Shown here: positions 23,628-34,071 of the stretch, in pieces
Layout of the letters: every line of letters begins with the position of its first letter
Numbering within the stretch: the stretch's first letter is position 1
Source of the DNA: Mycolicibacterium komossense
GTDB lineage: Bacteria > Actinomycetota > Actinomycetes > Mycobacteriales > Mycobacteriaceae
Direction: 5' to 3'
DNA: 64,000 bases
NCBI RefSeq assembly: GCF_025822605.1
Contig: NZ_JACKTY010000033.1
Coordinates: 186,509-250,508 of the forward strand
Translations under genes and position numbers: made by a program
The notes under the pieces: model-generated
Databases searched by the model: none
What the model saw: the letters and a program-made list of their open reading frames with translations, nothing else
What the model was told of the DNA's origin: nothing

Positions 23628-24601
23628 CGGGGGTCACCGCCGATCAGATGGCAGGCTGCGATGTGTCCGCGGGAGCCCGGCACATCGCGCAGGGCGGGTT
23701 GGATACTCGCGCATTCGGGCGTCATCACCGCACACCTGGCATGGAATCGGCAGCCTTCCGGTGGGTGCGCGAGATCGGGCGGTCCGCCGGGTATTCCGGT
23801 GATCGACGCGCGGCCGGCACCGGGTTGCGGGTAGCAGTCCAGCAGCCGACGGGTATAGGGATGGGCCGCGCCGCCGGTGAACATCGCTGCGGCAGGGCCG
23901 GATTCGACGACCCGGCCGGCGTACATGACAGCGGTCCGATCACACAGTTCCGAGAGCACGGTCAGATCGTGGGAGATGATCAGCATCGCCAGCCCGAGTT
24001 CGTCGGCGAGGCGACGGATCAGATCGAGGATCTGCGCCTGGGTCATCACGTCCAGGGCCGTGGTGGGCTCGTCGGCGATGACGAGGTCCGGATGGCACGC
24101 CAGGGCCATCGCGATCGACGCGCGCTGTTTCATACCGCCCGAGAACTGATGTGGATAGTCACCGGCCCGACGCGGTGAAATCCCCACCTGGGCGAGGAGT
24201 TCGGCGACCCGGTCGCGGATGGCCCGCCGACTCTCGGAGGGCTCGTGGGTGTGGATCGCCTCGGCGATCTGGGCGCCGATCGTCATCACCGGGTCGAACG
24301 CGTTCATCGCACCCTGGAAGACGATGGAGAGCCGGGCCCAGCGCAACGATCGCCGGCTCCGCTCGTCCAGGGTGAGCAGGTCGATTCCGTCGAACATCAG
24401 GCGATCGGCAGCCACATTGGTCCAGCGGGGTAGCAGCTGTGTCACGGCGAGCGCCAGTGTGCTCTTCCCGCAGCCGGATTCGCCGGCGAGGCCGACCACT
24501 TCGCCCGCGCCGACCTGCAGGTCGACCTGGTCGACTGCACGGACGTCGACCCCGTCCATGCGATAGCTGACGGTCAGGTTGCGAATGTCCAACAGGCTCA
24601 C
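23624..24601 (-). CDS. Oligopeptide/dipeptide ABC transporter ATPase, DppD/OppD type
   Basis: This 325-aa ATPase has Walker A GESGCGKSTLALAV, FQGAMNAFDPVMTIG, signature FSGGMKQRASIAMAL, Walker B LVIADEPTTALDV and ISHDLTVLSEL. It ends with the OppD-type cysteine tail (CRFHARCAVMTPECA). The GTG at 24601 overlaps the DppC-like stop (GTGA), and the longer in-frame extension upstream lies within the permease gene and is rejected. Together with the DppF-like subunit it powers import. Confidence 0.92.
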   Translation of the reverse strand: MSLLDIRNLTVSYRMDGVDVRAVDQVDLQVGAGEVVGLAGESGCGKSTLALAVTQLLPRWTNVAADRLMFDGIDLLTLDERSRRSLRWARLSIVFQGAMNAFDPVMTIGAQIAEAIHTHEPSESRRAIRDRVAELLAQVGISPRRAGDYPHQFSGGMKQRASIAMALACHPDLVIADEPTTALDVMTQAQILDLIRRLADELGLAMLIISHDLTVLSELCDRTAVMYAGRVVESGPAAAMFTGGAAHPYTRRLLDCYPQPGAGRASITGIPGGPPDLAHPPEGCRFHARCAVMTPECASIQPALRDVPGSRGHIAACHLIGGDPR

Positions 24602-25476
24602 TGGTTCACCGCCAGCATGGGATTGAGTACCCGTTCGAGGCTCTGACCGACCAGAGAAAAAGCCAGCACCACCACCACGATCCCGATGCCGGGCGGCAGG
24701 AAGTACCACCAGCAGCCGTTGCCCACGGCGCCGGTGACGAAGGCGTTGTGCAGGATCTGTCCCCACGAGGTGCGGGTGGGGTCACCGAGCCCGAGGAAGG
24801 ACAGCGTCGCCTCGGCGAGAATCGAACCCGCGATCACCAGGACCGCGTTGGCGATCACCAGCGCCATGACGCCCGGCAGGATCAGCCGCCACAGGATGCC
24901 CAGCGAGGACAGGCCGACCGTGCGCGCCCTGGCGACGACCTCGCGTTCCCGCAGCACCAGTGCCTGGGATCTGACGATGCGCGCGGTGCTCGGCCAGCTG
25001 GTGATGGCGATGACGATGACGATCATCATCAGGCTCTGCCCGATGATGGCGCCCAGTGCGATCATCAACGGCAGGTTCGGCAGCACCAGGAAGAAATCGG
25101 TCACCCGCATGAGCACGGAATCCGTCGGACCGGCGAACCAACCCGCCAGCACGCCGACGGTTGTGCCGATCAGCACGGTGATCAGGGTGGCGATGATGCC
25201 GATCTCCAACGAGACCGAGGCTCCTGCGAGCACCTGCCGGAGCACATCGCGACCGAGTTCGTCGGTGCCCAGCAGGTGCGCACCGCTGGGCGGCTGCAGG
25301 ATTCCCGTCCGCGATTCGGCCACCGACCCGCGGTCGTACGGTGCCAGGAGCGGGCCGATGATCGCGACAGCGACGGCGAAGGCGACCATGAGGGCACCCG
25401 TGCGGCCGATCGGGTCGAGCCAAACCTGGTGCACCATGCCGCGCCAGCCGGTGACGGGTCGGGTTTCGTCGGTCAT
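24598..25476 (-). CDS. Peptide ABC transporter permease, DppC type
   Basis: This 292-aa membrane subunit has about six transmembrane helices. The DppC hallmarks are a cytosolic N-terminus, then IIGPLLAPYD, HLLGTDELGRDVLRQVLAGA and the EAA loop around VGLSSLGILWRLILPG. A C-terminal FSLVGQSLERVLNP is typical for the family. The ATG at 25476 overlaps the stop of the DppB-like gene. It forms the translocation pore with the DppB-like permease. Confidence 0.92.
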   Translation of the reverse strand: MTDETRPVTGWRGMVHQVWLDPIGRTGALMVAFAVAVAIIGPLLAPYDRGSVAESRTGILQPPSGAHLLGTDELGRDVLRQVLAGASVSLEIGIIATLITVLIGTTVGVLAGWFAGPTDSVLMRVTDFFLVLPNLPLMIALGAIIGQSLMMIVIVIAITSWPSTARIVRSQALVLREREVVARARTVGLSSLGILWRLILPGVMALVIANAVLVIAGSILAEATLSFLGLGDPTRTSWGQILHNAFVTGAVGNGCWWYFLPPGIGIVVVVLAFSLVGQSLERVLNPMLAVNQ

Positions 25477-26441
25477 GTCAGCCTCACCCGGGGATCGAGC
25501 ATCCGGTACACGACATCGCTGGCGAAGTTCGCCACTACAACGACCACTGCAAACACCAGAAAGCACGCCTCCATCACCGGATAGTCACGGCGCAGCACCG
25601 ACAGATAGATCAGCTGGCCCATGCCCGGCCAGGAGAACACGGTCTCCACCTGGATGGTCCCACCGACGGTGGCGCTGGCGTACAACGATGTCGCGGTCAC
25701 CACCGGTAGCAGGGCGTTGCGAACACCGTGGCGCCACAACACCCGTCGCGGAGTGAGGCCTTTCGCCCGTGCGGTCACCATGTAGTTCTCGGAGAAGGTG
25801 GCCAGCAGCGAGCTACGGGTGATCAGCACGAACTGGGCAATGTCGACGAGCACCATGGCGATCGTGGGCAGCGCCAGATGTCTTGCCAGATCGGATATCT
25901 GGGTCAGCACCGTCGGGTAGATCGCATCGGCGGTGTACATGCCCGCGATCGGCAGCGCGCCGAGACTCACCGCGAACGTGAAGATCAGCAGCATCCCCAC
26001 CCAGAAGGTGGGCAGGCTCCAGAACACCAGCGAACCGATGACGAAGCCTGCGTCCGAACGGGTTCCGCGGCGCGACGCGGCGAAGACGCCGACCAGCACG
26101 CCGAGGATGATCACCAGCAACGTCGAGACCGTGACCAGGATGAGCGTGTTGCCGAGTGCCTTGAGGACGATCGGCCCCACCGGCGCGTGATAAGTGTACG
26201 AGTAGCCGAGGTCTCCCTTGACGAGATTGCCCAGATACGAACCGAATTGGGCTAGCAGTGACCGGTCGAGGCCGTAGAACGTCCGCAGTCGCGCGATCGC
26301 ATCGGCGTCGAGATGCTGCCCGCGCGCGATATGGGTGACCGGATCGCCCGGCATCAGGTGGAACAGCACGAAATTCGTTGCCAGCACCGCCGCCAGGGTG
26401 ACCGCGAGATAGGCGAGTTTGCGCCCGATGTATTGCGGCAT
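25473..26441 (-). CDS. Peptide ABC transporter permease, DppB type
   Basis: This 322-aa membrane subunit has six transmembrane segments. N-terminal features are YIGRKLAYLAVTLAAVLATN and FHLMPGDPVTHIARG, followed by LRTFYGLDRSLLAQFGSYL, all standard for DppB. The EAA-type loop is YMVTARAKGLTPRRVLWRHG, and the end is DVVYRMLDPRVRL. The gene starts 6 bp after the binding-protein stop. Confidence 0.92.
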   Translation of the reverse strand: MPQYIGRKLAYLAVTLAAVLATNFVLFHLMPGDPVTHIARGQHLDADAIARLRTFYGLDRSLLAQFGSYLGNLVKGDLGYSYTYHAPVGPIVLKALGNTLILVTVSTLLVIILGVLVGVFAASRRGTRSDAGFVIGSLVFWSLPTFWVGMLLIFTFAVSLGALPIAGMYTADAIYPTVLTQISDLARHLALPTIAMVLVDIAQFVLITRSSLLATFSENYMVTARAKGLTPRRVLWRHGVRNALLPVVTATSLYASATVGGTIQVETVFSWPGMGQLIYLSVLRRDYPVMEACFLVFAVVVVVANFASDVVYRMLDPRVRLT

Positions 26442-26447
26442 CGACGA

Positions 26448-28127
<1,680 letters not shown>

Positions 28128-28150
28128 TGCTCGAGCCTCTCCATGACCAG

Positions 28151-28162
28151 TGTGCATACACA
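28151..28162. promoter_or_regulatory. Near-palindrome TGTGCATACACA, candidate operator
   Basis: TGTGCATACACA matches its reverse complement at 10 of 12 positions. It lies 23 bp upstream of the binding-protein start codon on the operon side, where a repressor would block transcription or initiation. The outline TGT-N6-ACA is common for GntR/FCD-type regulators, but no such regulator gene is adjacent. Confidence 0.4.
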
Positions 28163-28278
28163 GTATGATGAGCAGACCATATTCTGGCTGGATTTCCACG
28201 ATGTTTCGTGTTTTTTGCATCCTTGTAGCGCAATTTCGCTGTACGGCATAGGTATCGAGCCGCCAGGAAGTCACTACC

Positions 28279-28305
28279 TAGTTAATATGCTCAATATAGT
28301 TAATA
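28279..28305. repeat. 9-bp direct repeat TAGTTAATA, 18 bp apart
   Basis: TAGTTAATA occurs at 28279-28287 and 28297-28305 with AT-rich sequence between. It lies about 150 bp upstream of the binding-protein start in otherwise GC-rich DNA. It may be a regulator site or an up-element; nothing shows which. Confidence 0.45.
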
Positions 28306-28432
28306 CGCGCCTCGGGGTGTGCTAAGGGAGGTGCGATGCGCCCCGTGACCGAGATCGCCGAGCGCTGCGTTGACCCGCCGCGCTGGATGTCAGTGTGGGA
28401 CAACCGGTGTCGCCGGCGACGGATCCGCCTGG

Positions 28433-29677
28433 CTAGCCGCGCCCGGGCAGGGCGTGTTCCACGATCGGCCGCCGGTCCTGCGGCTCCCGCTCGCGGCGCT
28501 TGGCTGCGAGATAAACCTTTGCGGTGTGGGTGGCGACCGTCGGCCAGGAGAAATCGGAGGTCAGTCGGTCCCGGGCGGCCACCGCCCGGCGCTGCGCTCC
28601 CACCGGGTCGTCGAGCACCGTCCGCACGGCGGCGGCCAGTGCGGCCAGGTCGCGCGGCGGGAAGGACGATCCCGTGACACCGTCGATCACCGCTTCTCCG
28701 AGGCCGCCGACGTTCGAGGTGACCAGGGGAGTGCCGGCCGCGGCGGCTTCCAGCGCCACGATGCCGAACGGTTCGTAGTGGCTGGGCAGCACGGCGGCAT
28801 CGGCTCGGTGCAGGAGTCGCAGAAGTTCTGAATGATCAACGAGGCCAACGAAATTCGTCGCCTTGATTACCTTGTGCTTGCGCGCTTGTTCGATCAGCCA
28901 GTCGCGCTGCGTGCCGTCGCCGGCAATCGTGAGTGTGGTTCCGGGATGGGTGCGACGGATCCGCGGCAGCGCGGCGATGGCGTCTTGCGCGCCCTTCTCG
29001 TATTCGAGGCGGCCGACGAACAGCAGTTCCGGGGGGCCGGTGCGGCGCTGTCGTCGCGTGAATGGCCAACCTTCGGTGTCGATCCCGTTCGGGATGACCG
29101 TCGACTCGCTCAGGCCGAAGCCGAACAGGTCGGCGATCTCGTCGCCCATCGAGTGTGAGCAGGTGATCAACGCATCTGAGTCGCGCACCAGCCACGATTC
29201 CACCGCGTGCACCTGTCGGCTGATGGGTCCGGCCACCCAGCCAGAGTGCCGGCCGGCTTCTGTCGCGTGAATCGTGGAAACCAGTGGCACGTCGTAGAAT
29301 TCGGCTAGTGCGATGGATGGATGGGCCACCAGCCAGTCGTGCGCATGGACGATATCGGGTCGCCAGGTGCGCCCCCGTGGACCGCGGATCGCCAACCCGG
29401 CCCGCAACATTGCATGGCCCATCGCCAGCGTCCAGGCCATCATGTCCGTCCCGAAGGTGAACTCGTGCGGGTCCTGCGCGGCCGCGACGATCCGCACCCC
29501 TTCGCTGATGCTGTCGGTCGACGGATGTGAGCGCGGGTCGGTGTTGGACGGTTGCCGGCTCAGCACGACCACCTCGTGGCCGGCCGCAGCCAGCGCGGTC
29601 GCCAGTTGGTAGACATGCCTGCCGAGGCCGCCGATCACCACCGGCGGGTACTCCCACGACACCATCAAAATTCTCAC
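28433..29677 (-). CDS. GT4-family alpha-1,4-glucosyltransferase (Rv3032-like, MGLP/glycogen)
   Basis: This 414-aa GT-B glycosyltransferase begins MRILMVSWEYPPVVIGGLGRH, the N-terminal acceptor/nucleotide loop typical of glycogen-synthase-like GT4/GT5 enzymes. A C-terminal donor site follows (LLFVGRLEYEKGAQDAI; PSHYEPFGIVALEAAAAGTP). It is close to Rv3032, which elongates the alpha-1,4-glucan of methylglucose lipopolysaccharide and contributes to glycogen in M. tuberculosis. The start overlaps the stop of the GH57 gene by 4 nt, so translation is coupled. The three genes methyltransferase-GH57-GT4 form one operon reading leftward. Confidence 0.92.
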   Translation of the reverse strand: MRILMVSWEYPPVVIGGLGRHVYQLATALAAAGHEVVVLSRQPSNTDPRSHPSTDSISEGVRIVAAAQDPHEFTFGTDMMAWTLAMGHAMLRAGLAIRGPRGRTWRPDIVHAHDWLVAHPSIALAEFYDVPLVSTIHATEAGRHSGWVAGPISRQVHAVESWLVRDSDALITCSHSMGDEIADLFGFGLSESTVIPNGIDTEGWPFTRRQRRTGPPELLFVGRLEYEKGAQDAIAALPRIRRTHPGTTLTIAGDGTQRDWLIEQARKHKVIKATNFVGLVDHSELLRLLHRADAAVLPSHYEPFGIVALEAAAAGTPLVTSNVGGLGEAVIDGVTGSSFPPRDLAALAAAVRTVLDDPVGAQRRAVAARDRLTSDFSWPTVATHTAKVYLAAKRREREPQDRRPIVEHALPGRG

Positions 29678-31275
29678 GGGCGAGGCAACCGCCGGGCGTC
29701 GAGCGCCCCGAACAACCCGTCGGCGCGGTTCCAGCCTGTGGCGAGGCGTTCGGCGGCCTCCCGCCGCCCTGATGCCAGCGCGTCGGCGATCTCCCGGGTC
29801 GCGTGGGCATGCAGGTGGGCGCGATATCGCGCGTAGTCGGCGGCAGAGTCCTTACTGACCATGAAGGGCCAGTCGGAGGACACGGTGAGCAACGTCTCGC
29901 GCACGATCTGGTCGGCGACAAAGTCCCGTGGCACGGTGGCACCCGGAGTGCTGTTCTGCTCCAGCGCCTTGTCCACCGTCGTCAATGCGGTGTCGACCAC
30001 CTCGGTGTTCAGAGTCACCAGATCGGCCACCTGCTCACCCGCCCACACCTGCCAGTCCTTGCCGGAACCCCAAGAGCTGGGCGGTAATTCGACACTCTGA
30101 CCGACGAATCCCTGCGCGGCTGCATCCGCCAGGGTGCCGATTCGTACCCCGGCCTCGGGCAGGGCCCGCAGCACCCGCTCCAGCCAGATCGGGCCTTCGT
30201 ACCACCAGTGCCCGAACAGTTCGGTGTCGAACGCGGCCACCACGTGCGCAGGCCGGCCGATGCGCTCGCTTTCGGAGATCAGGCGCCGCCGGACGATATC
30301 GACGAAGTCGGCGACATGGCTGTCGACGGCCCGGTCGGCGCGCTCCGGATCGTAGGGCGCCTTGTCTTCCGAGGGCACGTTGCGCCCCGTCACGCGCGCC
30401 GGCTTCAGGCCGGTGACGTGGTCGTAGGTGTGGAAATCGCGGTAGGCGGCGTGGCCGGGATAGCCGGATTTCGGTGACCACACCCGGTAGCTGACCTGGA
30501 GGTCGCGCCCGAATGCGACGACGTCGGTGTCGCCGACCGGACGCCCGAGCGCGGTGTCACCGTGCAGGGAGGGCCCGTCGACCATGAAATGCCCTACTCC
30601 GGCGGCGGCGTAGCCGAGTTCCATCCCCGGGGCGTAGGCACACTCCGGAGCCCAGATCCCGGCAGGTGACCGCCCGAAGCGGTGCCGCGCGTCGGCCAGC
30701 CCCTCCCGCAGTGCGAACTCCCGCAGTCGCGGATGCAGTAGCGGTTGGAACGGATGCGCCAACGGGCCGCCGAGCAGCTCCACGGTCTCCGCGTCGATGA
30801 GTTCCCGTAGCACGGGGCTGCCGCCGTGCCGCCACAGGGTGGCGAAGTCGTCGAGGGCCCGATCGGCCTCGGCGTACTCGTGAATTCCGAACGTGCGCAG
30901 CGCCTCTGGGGTGCACGCCGTATCCGGGGCTGCGGTGCCGCGGCGGCTGGGGCTCGCTACCTGGGTTCGGGCTTCGACCGCCCGCAATTGCCAGTTCGCC
31001 AGCCAGTGGTGCATTCCCTCGAGGCTGTACGGATCGTCGAGTTGGGCGGCCACGACCGGCGTCATGCCCAGGGTGACCAGGTTGCGTCGATTCTCGGCGG
31101 CCAGCGTGCGGAGCACCCGCAGCAGCGGGAGGTAGGCGGCCGACCAGGACTGGTAGAGCCACTCCTCGCCGACCGGCCACCGGCCATGATGGGCCAACCA
31201 CGGCAGATGGGTGTGCAGCACCAGCGTGAACATCCCGGGTACGGCCCCGGTTGCCCGCCCGGAAACAGCAGTCAC
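29674..31275 (-). CDS. GH57 glycoside hydrolase, 1,4-alpha-glucan branching enzyme-like (Rv3031-like)
   Basis: This 533-aa protein starts MFTLVLHTHLPWLAHHGRWP (GH57 region 1) and carries GIWAPECAY with the probable nucleophile Glu211, and VAAFDTELFGHWW with the acid/base Asp350. The C-terminal helical DUF1957-type domain ends around DWPFMVSKDSAADYARYRAH. GH57 branching enzymes transfer alpha-glucan segments to make alpha-1,6 branches. In mycobacteria this gene is proposed to branch the MGLP chain. The GTG at 31275 overlaps the methyltransferase stop. Confidence 0.92.
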   Translation of the reverse strand: MTAVSGRATGAVPGMFTLVLHTHLPWLAHHGRWPVGEEWLYQSWSAAYLPLLRVLRTLAAENRRNLVTLGMTPVVAAQLDDPYSLEGMHHWLANWQLRAVEARTQVASPSRRGTAAPDTACTPEALRTFGIHEYAEADRALDDFATLWRHGGSPVLRELIDAETVELLGGPLAHPFQPLLHPRLREFALREGLADARHRFGRSPAGIWAPECAYAPGMELGYAAAGVGHFMVDGPSLHGDTALGRPVGDTDVVAFGRDLQVSYRVWSPKSGYPGHAAYRDFHTYDHVTGLKPARVTGRNVPSEDKAPYDPERADRAVDSHVADFVDIVRRRLISESERIGRPAHVVAAFDTELFGHWWYEGPIWLERVLRALPEAGVRIGTLADAAAQGFVGQSVELPPSSWGSGKDWQVWAGEQVADLVTLNTEVVDTALTTVDKALEQNSTPGATVPRDFVADQIVRETLLTVSSDWPFMVSKDSAADYARYRAHLHAHATREIADALASGRREAAERLATGWNRADGLFGALDARRLPRP

Positions 31276-32066
31276 GGACGCACCGCGATCGCCACCAGAT
31301 CCAGGCTGCTATCGATATCGGCGCTGTCGGCGTCCGAGATATCGAAATCATCGGTGGTGATCCCGGCAATATCGGCCAGCAGGTCGGCAGGCCACGGTGC
31401 GTCGGCCAGTGCGCGGGCGATCTGCGCCTCGATGATGGAGCCGCCGTAGCGCGCGTCGAGGCCTTGCAGGCGCGCACCGTGAAAGACCCCGGAGACGCTT
31501 TCGATGGTGAAGCCGCCGTCGCTCAGTAGTTCGGTCAGTTCGGCGGCATTGAGCTCGCGGGTGTGGAACGGGTTGATCGGGGTGTCGCTGTCCGGGGTGA
31601 ACGTGATCCGGTTCGGCGTCGACATCATCAACAGCCCGCCTGGCCGCAGCACCCTGCGACATTCCGCGACGAACTGCGGCTGATCCCAGAGATGCTCGAT
31701 GACCTGGAAGTTCACCACCACATCGACCGATGCGTCGGGCAGTGGCAGCTCTGCGAGATTTCCCTGGATCACCTCGACCCGCGGATAACGCGCCCGGACG
31801 TGTGCGACGGCGGACTCGTCATAGTCCACCCCGACGACGTGGGAGGCGACGTCGGCCAACAGGTCAGCGCCGTACCCTTCGCCGAATCCGGCCTCCAGCA
31901 CGTCGCGGTCTGTGCAGCGCTGCGCCAGGCGCCGGTAGACCACCTCGTGGCGGCGGAACCAGTAGTTCTCGATGTCCAGGCCCGGGATGGTGCGCTCGCC
32001 GGTCAGCGGTAGCGACGGACCAGAAGGGCCGGGGAGTCCCGAGGTGTCGGAGGTTGAAGTGCTCAT
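31272..32066 (-). CDS. SAM-dependent methyltransferase of the MGLP cluster (Rv3030-like)
   Basis: This 264-aa class I methyltransferase has an IENYWFRRHEVVYRRLAQ segment, motif I VLEAGFGEGYGADLLA, acidic VVGVDYDESAV, VVVNFQVIEHLWDQP, and RVLRPGGLLMMSTPN. It heads the operon with the GH57 and GT4 genes, the combination conserved in mycobacteria for 6-O-methylglucose lipopolysaccharide. O-methylation of glucose residues is therefore the likely role, by context only. It is divergent from the EtfB gene across 226 bp. Confidence 0.88.
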   Translation of the reverse strand: MSTSTSDTSGLPGPSGPSLPLTGERTIPGLDIENYWFRRHEVVYRRLAQRCTDRDVLEAGFGEGYGADLLADVASHVVGVDYDESAVAHVRARYPRVEVIQGNLAELPLPDASVDVVVNFQVIEHLWDQPQFVAECRRVLRPGGLLMMSTPNRITFTPDSDTPINPFHTRELNAAELTELLSDGGFTIESVSGVFHGARLQGLDARYGGSIIEAQIARALADAPWPADLLADIAGITTDDFDISDADSADIDSSLDLVAIAVRP

Positions 32067-32157
32067 TGGAAGGCAGGCTAACCCGAAGCCGACCCATCGA
32101 GTAGCGCATCCGACCCTTCGCCGGGGTGAGGGGGTCAGAACCCGCAGGACGACCCGC

Positions 32158-32199
32158 TATGGTGGACGAACGGACCACCATAAGTTACCGACTAGTAAC
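32158..32199. promoter_or_regulatory. Two adjacent inverted repeats upstream of etfBA
   Basis: TATGGTGG (32158-32165) and CCACCATA (32175-32182) form a perfect 8-bp inverted repeat with a 9-bp spacer. Directly after it, GTTAC (32184-32188) and GTAAC (32195-32199) form a second with a 6-bp spacer. Both lie about 100 bp before the etfB start in the divergent region shared with the MGLP operon. Such spacing suits TetR-family dimers, but the binding protein is unknown. Confidence 0.55.
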
Positions 32200-32292
32200 A
32201 TTGCGGGGTGGGCCGAAACAGTGGCCAAAGGCAGAGTTCTTCACGGCGCTCACAACGCAGTGAAGGCCCTTCGAGGAGGACGAAACAGAGTC

Positions 32293-33093
32293 ATGACGAA
32301 CATCGTGGTCCTGATCAAACAGGTCCCTGACACGTGGTCGGAGCGCAAGCTTTCCGATGGCGATTACACCCTTGACCGGGAAGCGGCCGACGCCGTGCTG
32401 GACGAGATCAACGAGCGCGCCGTCGAGGAAGCGCTCCTGATCAAGGAAAAGGAAGCCGCCAACGGGATCGAAGGTTCGGTCACGGTGCTGACCGCGGGTC
32501 CCGAGCGCGCCACCGAGGCGATCCGCAAGGCCCTGTCGATGGGTGCCGACAAGGCCGTTCACCTCAAGGATGACGGCCTGCACGGTTCCGATATCGTCCA
32601 GACCGGATGGGCCCTGGCCCGTGCGCTGGGGACTGTCGAGGGCGTCGAGTTGGTCATCGCCGGTAACGAGGCCACTGACGGCGTCGGCGGCGCGGTCCCG
32701 GCGATCATCGCCGAGTACCTCGGCCTGCCGCAGCTCACGCACCTGCGCAAGCTGTCGGTCGCCGACGGCAAAATCACCGGTGAGCGCGAGACCGACGACG
32801 GCGTGTTCGCCCTCGAAGCGAGCCTGCCCGCGATCGTCAGCGTGAACGAGAAGATCAACGAGCCGCGTTTCCCGTCTTTCAAGGGCATCATGGCCGCCAA
32901 GAAGAAGGAAGTCACCACTCTCACCCTCGCCGAGATCGGTGTCGAGGCTGACGAGGTCGGCGTGGCGAATGCGGGTTCGACGGTGCTGTCGTCCACCCCG
33001 AAGCCGCCCAAGACTGCAGGCGAGAAAATCTCCGATGAAGGTGACGGCGGCACGAAGATCGCCGAGTACCTGGTTGCTCAGAAACTCATTTAA
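32293..33093 (+). CDS. fixA: Electron transfer flavoprotein beta subunit EtfB/FixA
   Basis: This 266-aa protein begins MTNIVVLIKQVPDTWSERKL and contains AGPERATEAIRKALSMGAD and VIAGNEATDGVGGAVPAIIAEYL, the standard ETF-beta AMP-binding core. A C-terminal recognition loop region (SFKGIMAAKKKEV) follows. With EtfA it accepts electrons from acyl-CoA dehydrogenases and passes them to the membrane quinone pool. The frame is open upstream, but the ATG at 32293 with GAGGAGG and the family N-terminus decide the start. etfA follows 11 bp later. It corresponds to Rv3029c. Confidence 0.96.
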   Translation: MTNIVVLIKQVPDTWSERKLSDGDYTLDREAADAVLDEINERAVEEALLIKEKEAANGIEGSVTVLTAGPERATEAIRKALSMGADKAVHLKDDGLHGSDIVQTGWALARALGTVEGVELVIAGNEATDGVGGAVPAIIAEYLGLPQLTHLRKLSVADGKITGERETDDGVFALEASLPAIVSVNEKINEPRFPSFKGIMAAKKKEVTTLTLAEIGVEADEVGVANAGSTVLSSTPKPPKTAGEKISDEGDGGTKIAEYLVAQKLI

Positions 33094-33104
33094 GGAATCG
33101 ACAC

Positions 33105-34061
33105 ATGGCTGAAGTACTTGTGCTCGTGGAGCACTTCGAAGGTGCACTCAAGAAGGTCACCGCTGAACTGATCACCGCTGCCCGCGTCCTGGGTGAGCCG
33201 TCCGCCGTCGTGGTGGGGGCTCCTGGTACGGCGGCGCCGCTGGTCGACGGTCTCAAGGCCGCAGGTGCGGCCAAGATCTACGTCGCCGAGTCCGACGACG
33301 TGGACAAGTTCCTGGTGACCCCCGTGGTCGACGTCCTCGCCGCGCTGGTCGAACAGGCCACCCCGGCAGCCGTCCTGGTGGCGGCCAACGCCGACGGCAA
33401 GGAGATCGCCGGCCGGCTGGCCGCGCGCATCGGCTCCGGCATCCTGGTCGACGTCGTCGAGGTGAAGGAAGGCGCCATCGGCGTCCACAGCATCTTCGGT
33501 GGCGCGTTCACCGTCGATGCCCAGGTCAACGGCGACACCCCGGTCATCACGCTCCGTCCGGGCTCCGTCGAGGCCGTCGCCGCCGACGGTGCCGGCGAGC
33601 AGGTCACCGTCGAGGTGCCGGCACCTGCGGAGAATGCGACGAAGATCACGTCTCGCCAGCCGGCGGTCGCTGGTGACCGGCCGGAGCTGACGGAGGCATC
33701 GGTGGTCGTCGCCGGTGGCCGCGGTGTCGGCAGCGCGGAGAAGTTCAGTGTCGTCGAGGGTCTCGCCGACTCGCTGAACGCCGCGGTCGGTGCCTCGCGC
33801 GCCGCCGTGGACTCCGGTTACTACCCGGGTCAGTTCCAGGTGGGCCAGACCGGCAAAACGGTGTCGCCGCAGCTCTACATTGCGCTGGGCATCTCCGGAG
33901 CCATCCAGCACCGGGCCGGTATGCAGACCTCGAAGACCATCGTCGCCGTCAACAAAGATGAAGAGGCGCCGATCTTCGAGATCGCCGATTACGGCATCGT
34001 GGGCGACCTGTTCAACGTCACCCCGCAGCTGACCGACGCGGTCAAGGCCCGCAAGGGCTAG
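33105..34061 (+). CDS. fixB: Electron transfer flavoprotein alpha subunit EtfA/FixB
   Basis: This 318-aa protein has the N-terminal ETF alpha/beta domain (EVLVLVEHFEGALKKVTAEL) and the C-terminal FAD-binding domain. The latter shows VVVAGGRGVGS, GASRAAVDSGYYP, QVGQTGKTVSPQLYIALGISGAIQH and GDLFNVTPQL. It binds the FAD that receives electrons. It is cotranscribed with fixA and followed by a strong hairpin. It corresponds to Rv3028c. Confidence 0.96.
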   Translation: MAEVLVLVEHFEGALKKVTAELITAARVLGEPSAVVVGAPGTAAPLVDGLKAAGAAKIYVAESDDVDKFLVTPVVDVLAALVEQATPAAVLVAANADGKEIAGRLAARIGSGILVDVVEVKEGAIGVHSIFGGAFTVDAQVNGDTPVITLRPGSVEAVAADGAGEQVTVEVPAPAENATKITSRQPAVAGDRPELTEASVVVAGGRGVGSAEKFSVVEGLADSLNAAVGASRAAVDSGYYPGQFQVGQTGKTVSPQLYIALGISGAIQHRAGMQTSKTIVAVNKDEEAPIFEIADYGIVGDLFNVTPQLTDAVKARKG

Positions 34062-34071
34062 CTTTTTCTGC

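Larger units (their letters stand above)
28128..28432. other. AT-richer intergenic region upstream of the peptide-importer operon
   Basis: The 305 bp between the binding-protein start and the stop of the glycosyltransferase gene contain no confident gene. Bases about 28160-28310 are clearly richer in A/T than the neighbours (runs such as GTTTCGTGTTTTTTGC and GTTAATATGCTCAATATAG). A short frame at 28336 with a good AGGGAGG site (MRPVTEIAERCVDPP...) runs into the antisense of the glycosyltransferase gene and has no recognisable similarity. The region probably holds the importer promoter and operators, and may be the boundary of inserted DNA. Confidence 0.6.

Noticed and set aside
21412..23637. 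Single 741-codon minus-strand frame covering the M20 peptidase and the DppF region
   Set aside because: Only the part downstream of 22596 has peptidase motifs; upstream it is the wrong frame of the ATPase gene.
28336..28677. 113-codon plus-strand ORF with a good AGGGAGG site
   Set aside because: Most of it is antisense to the glycosyltransferase C-terminus and it shows no family resemblance. It is noted only as part of the intergenic region.
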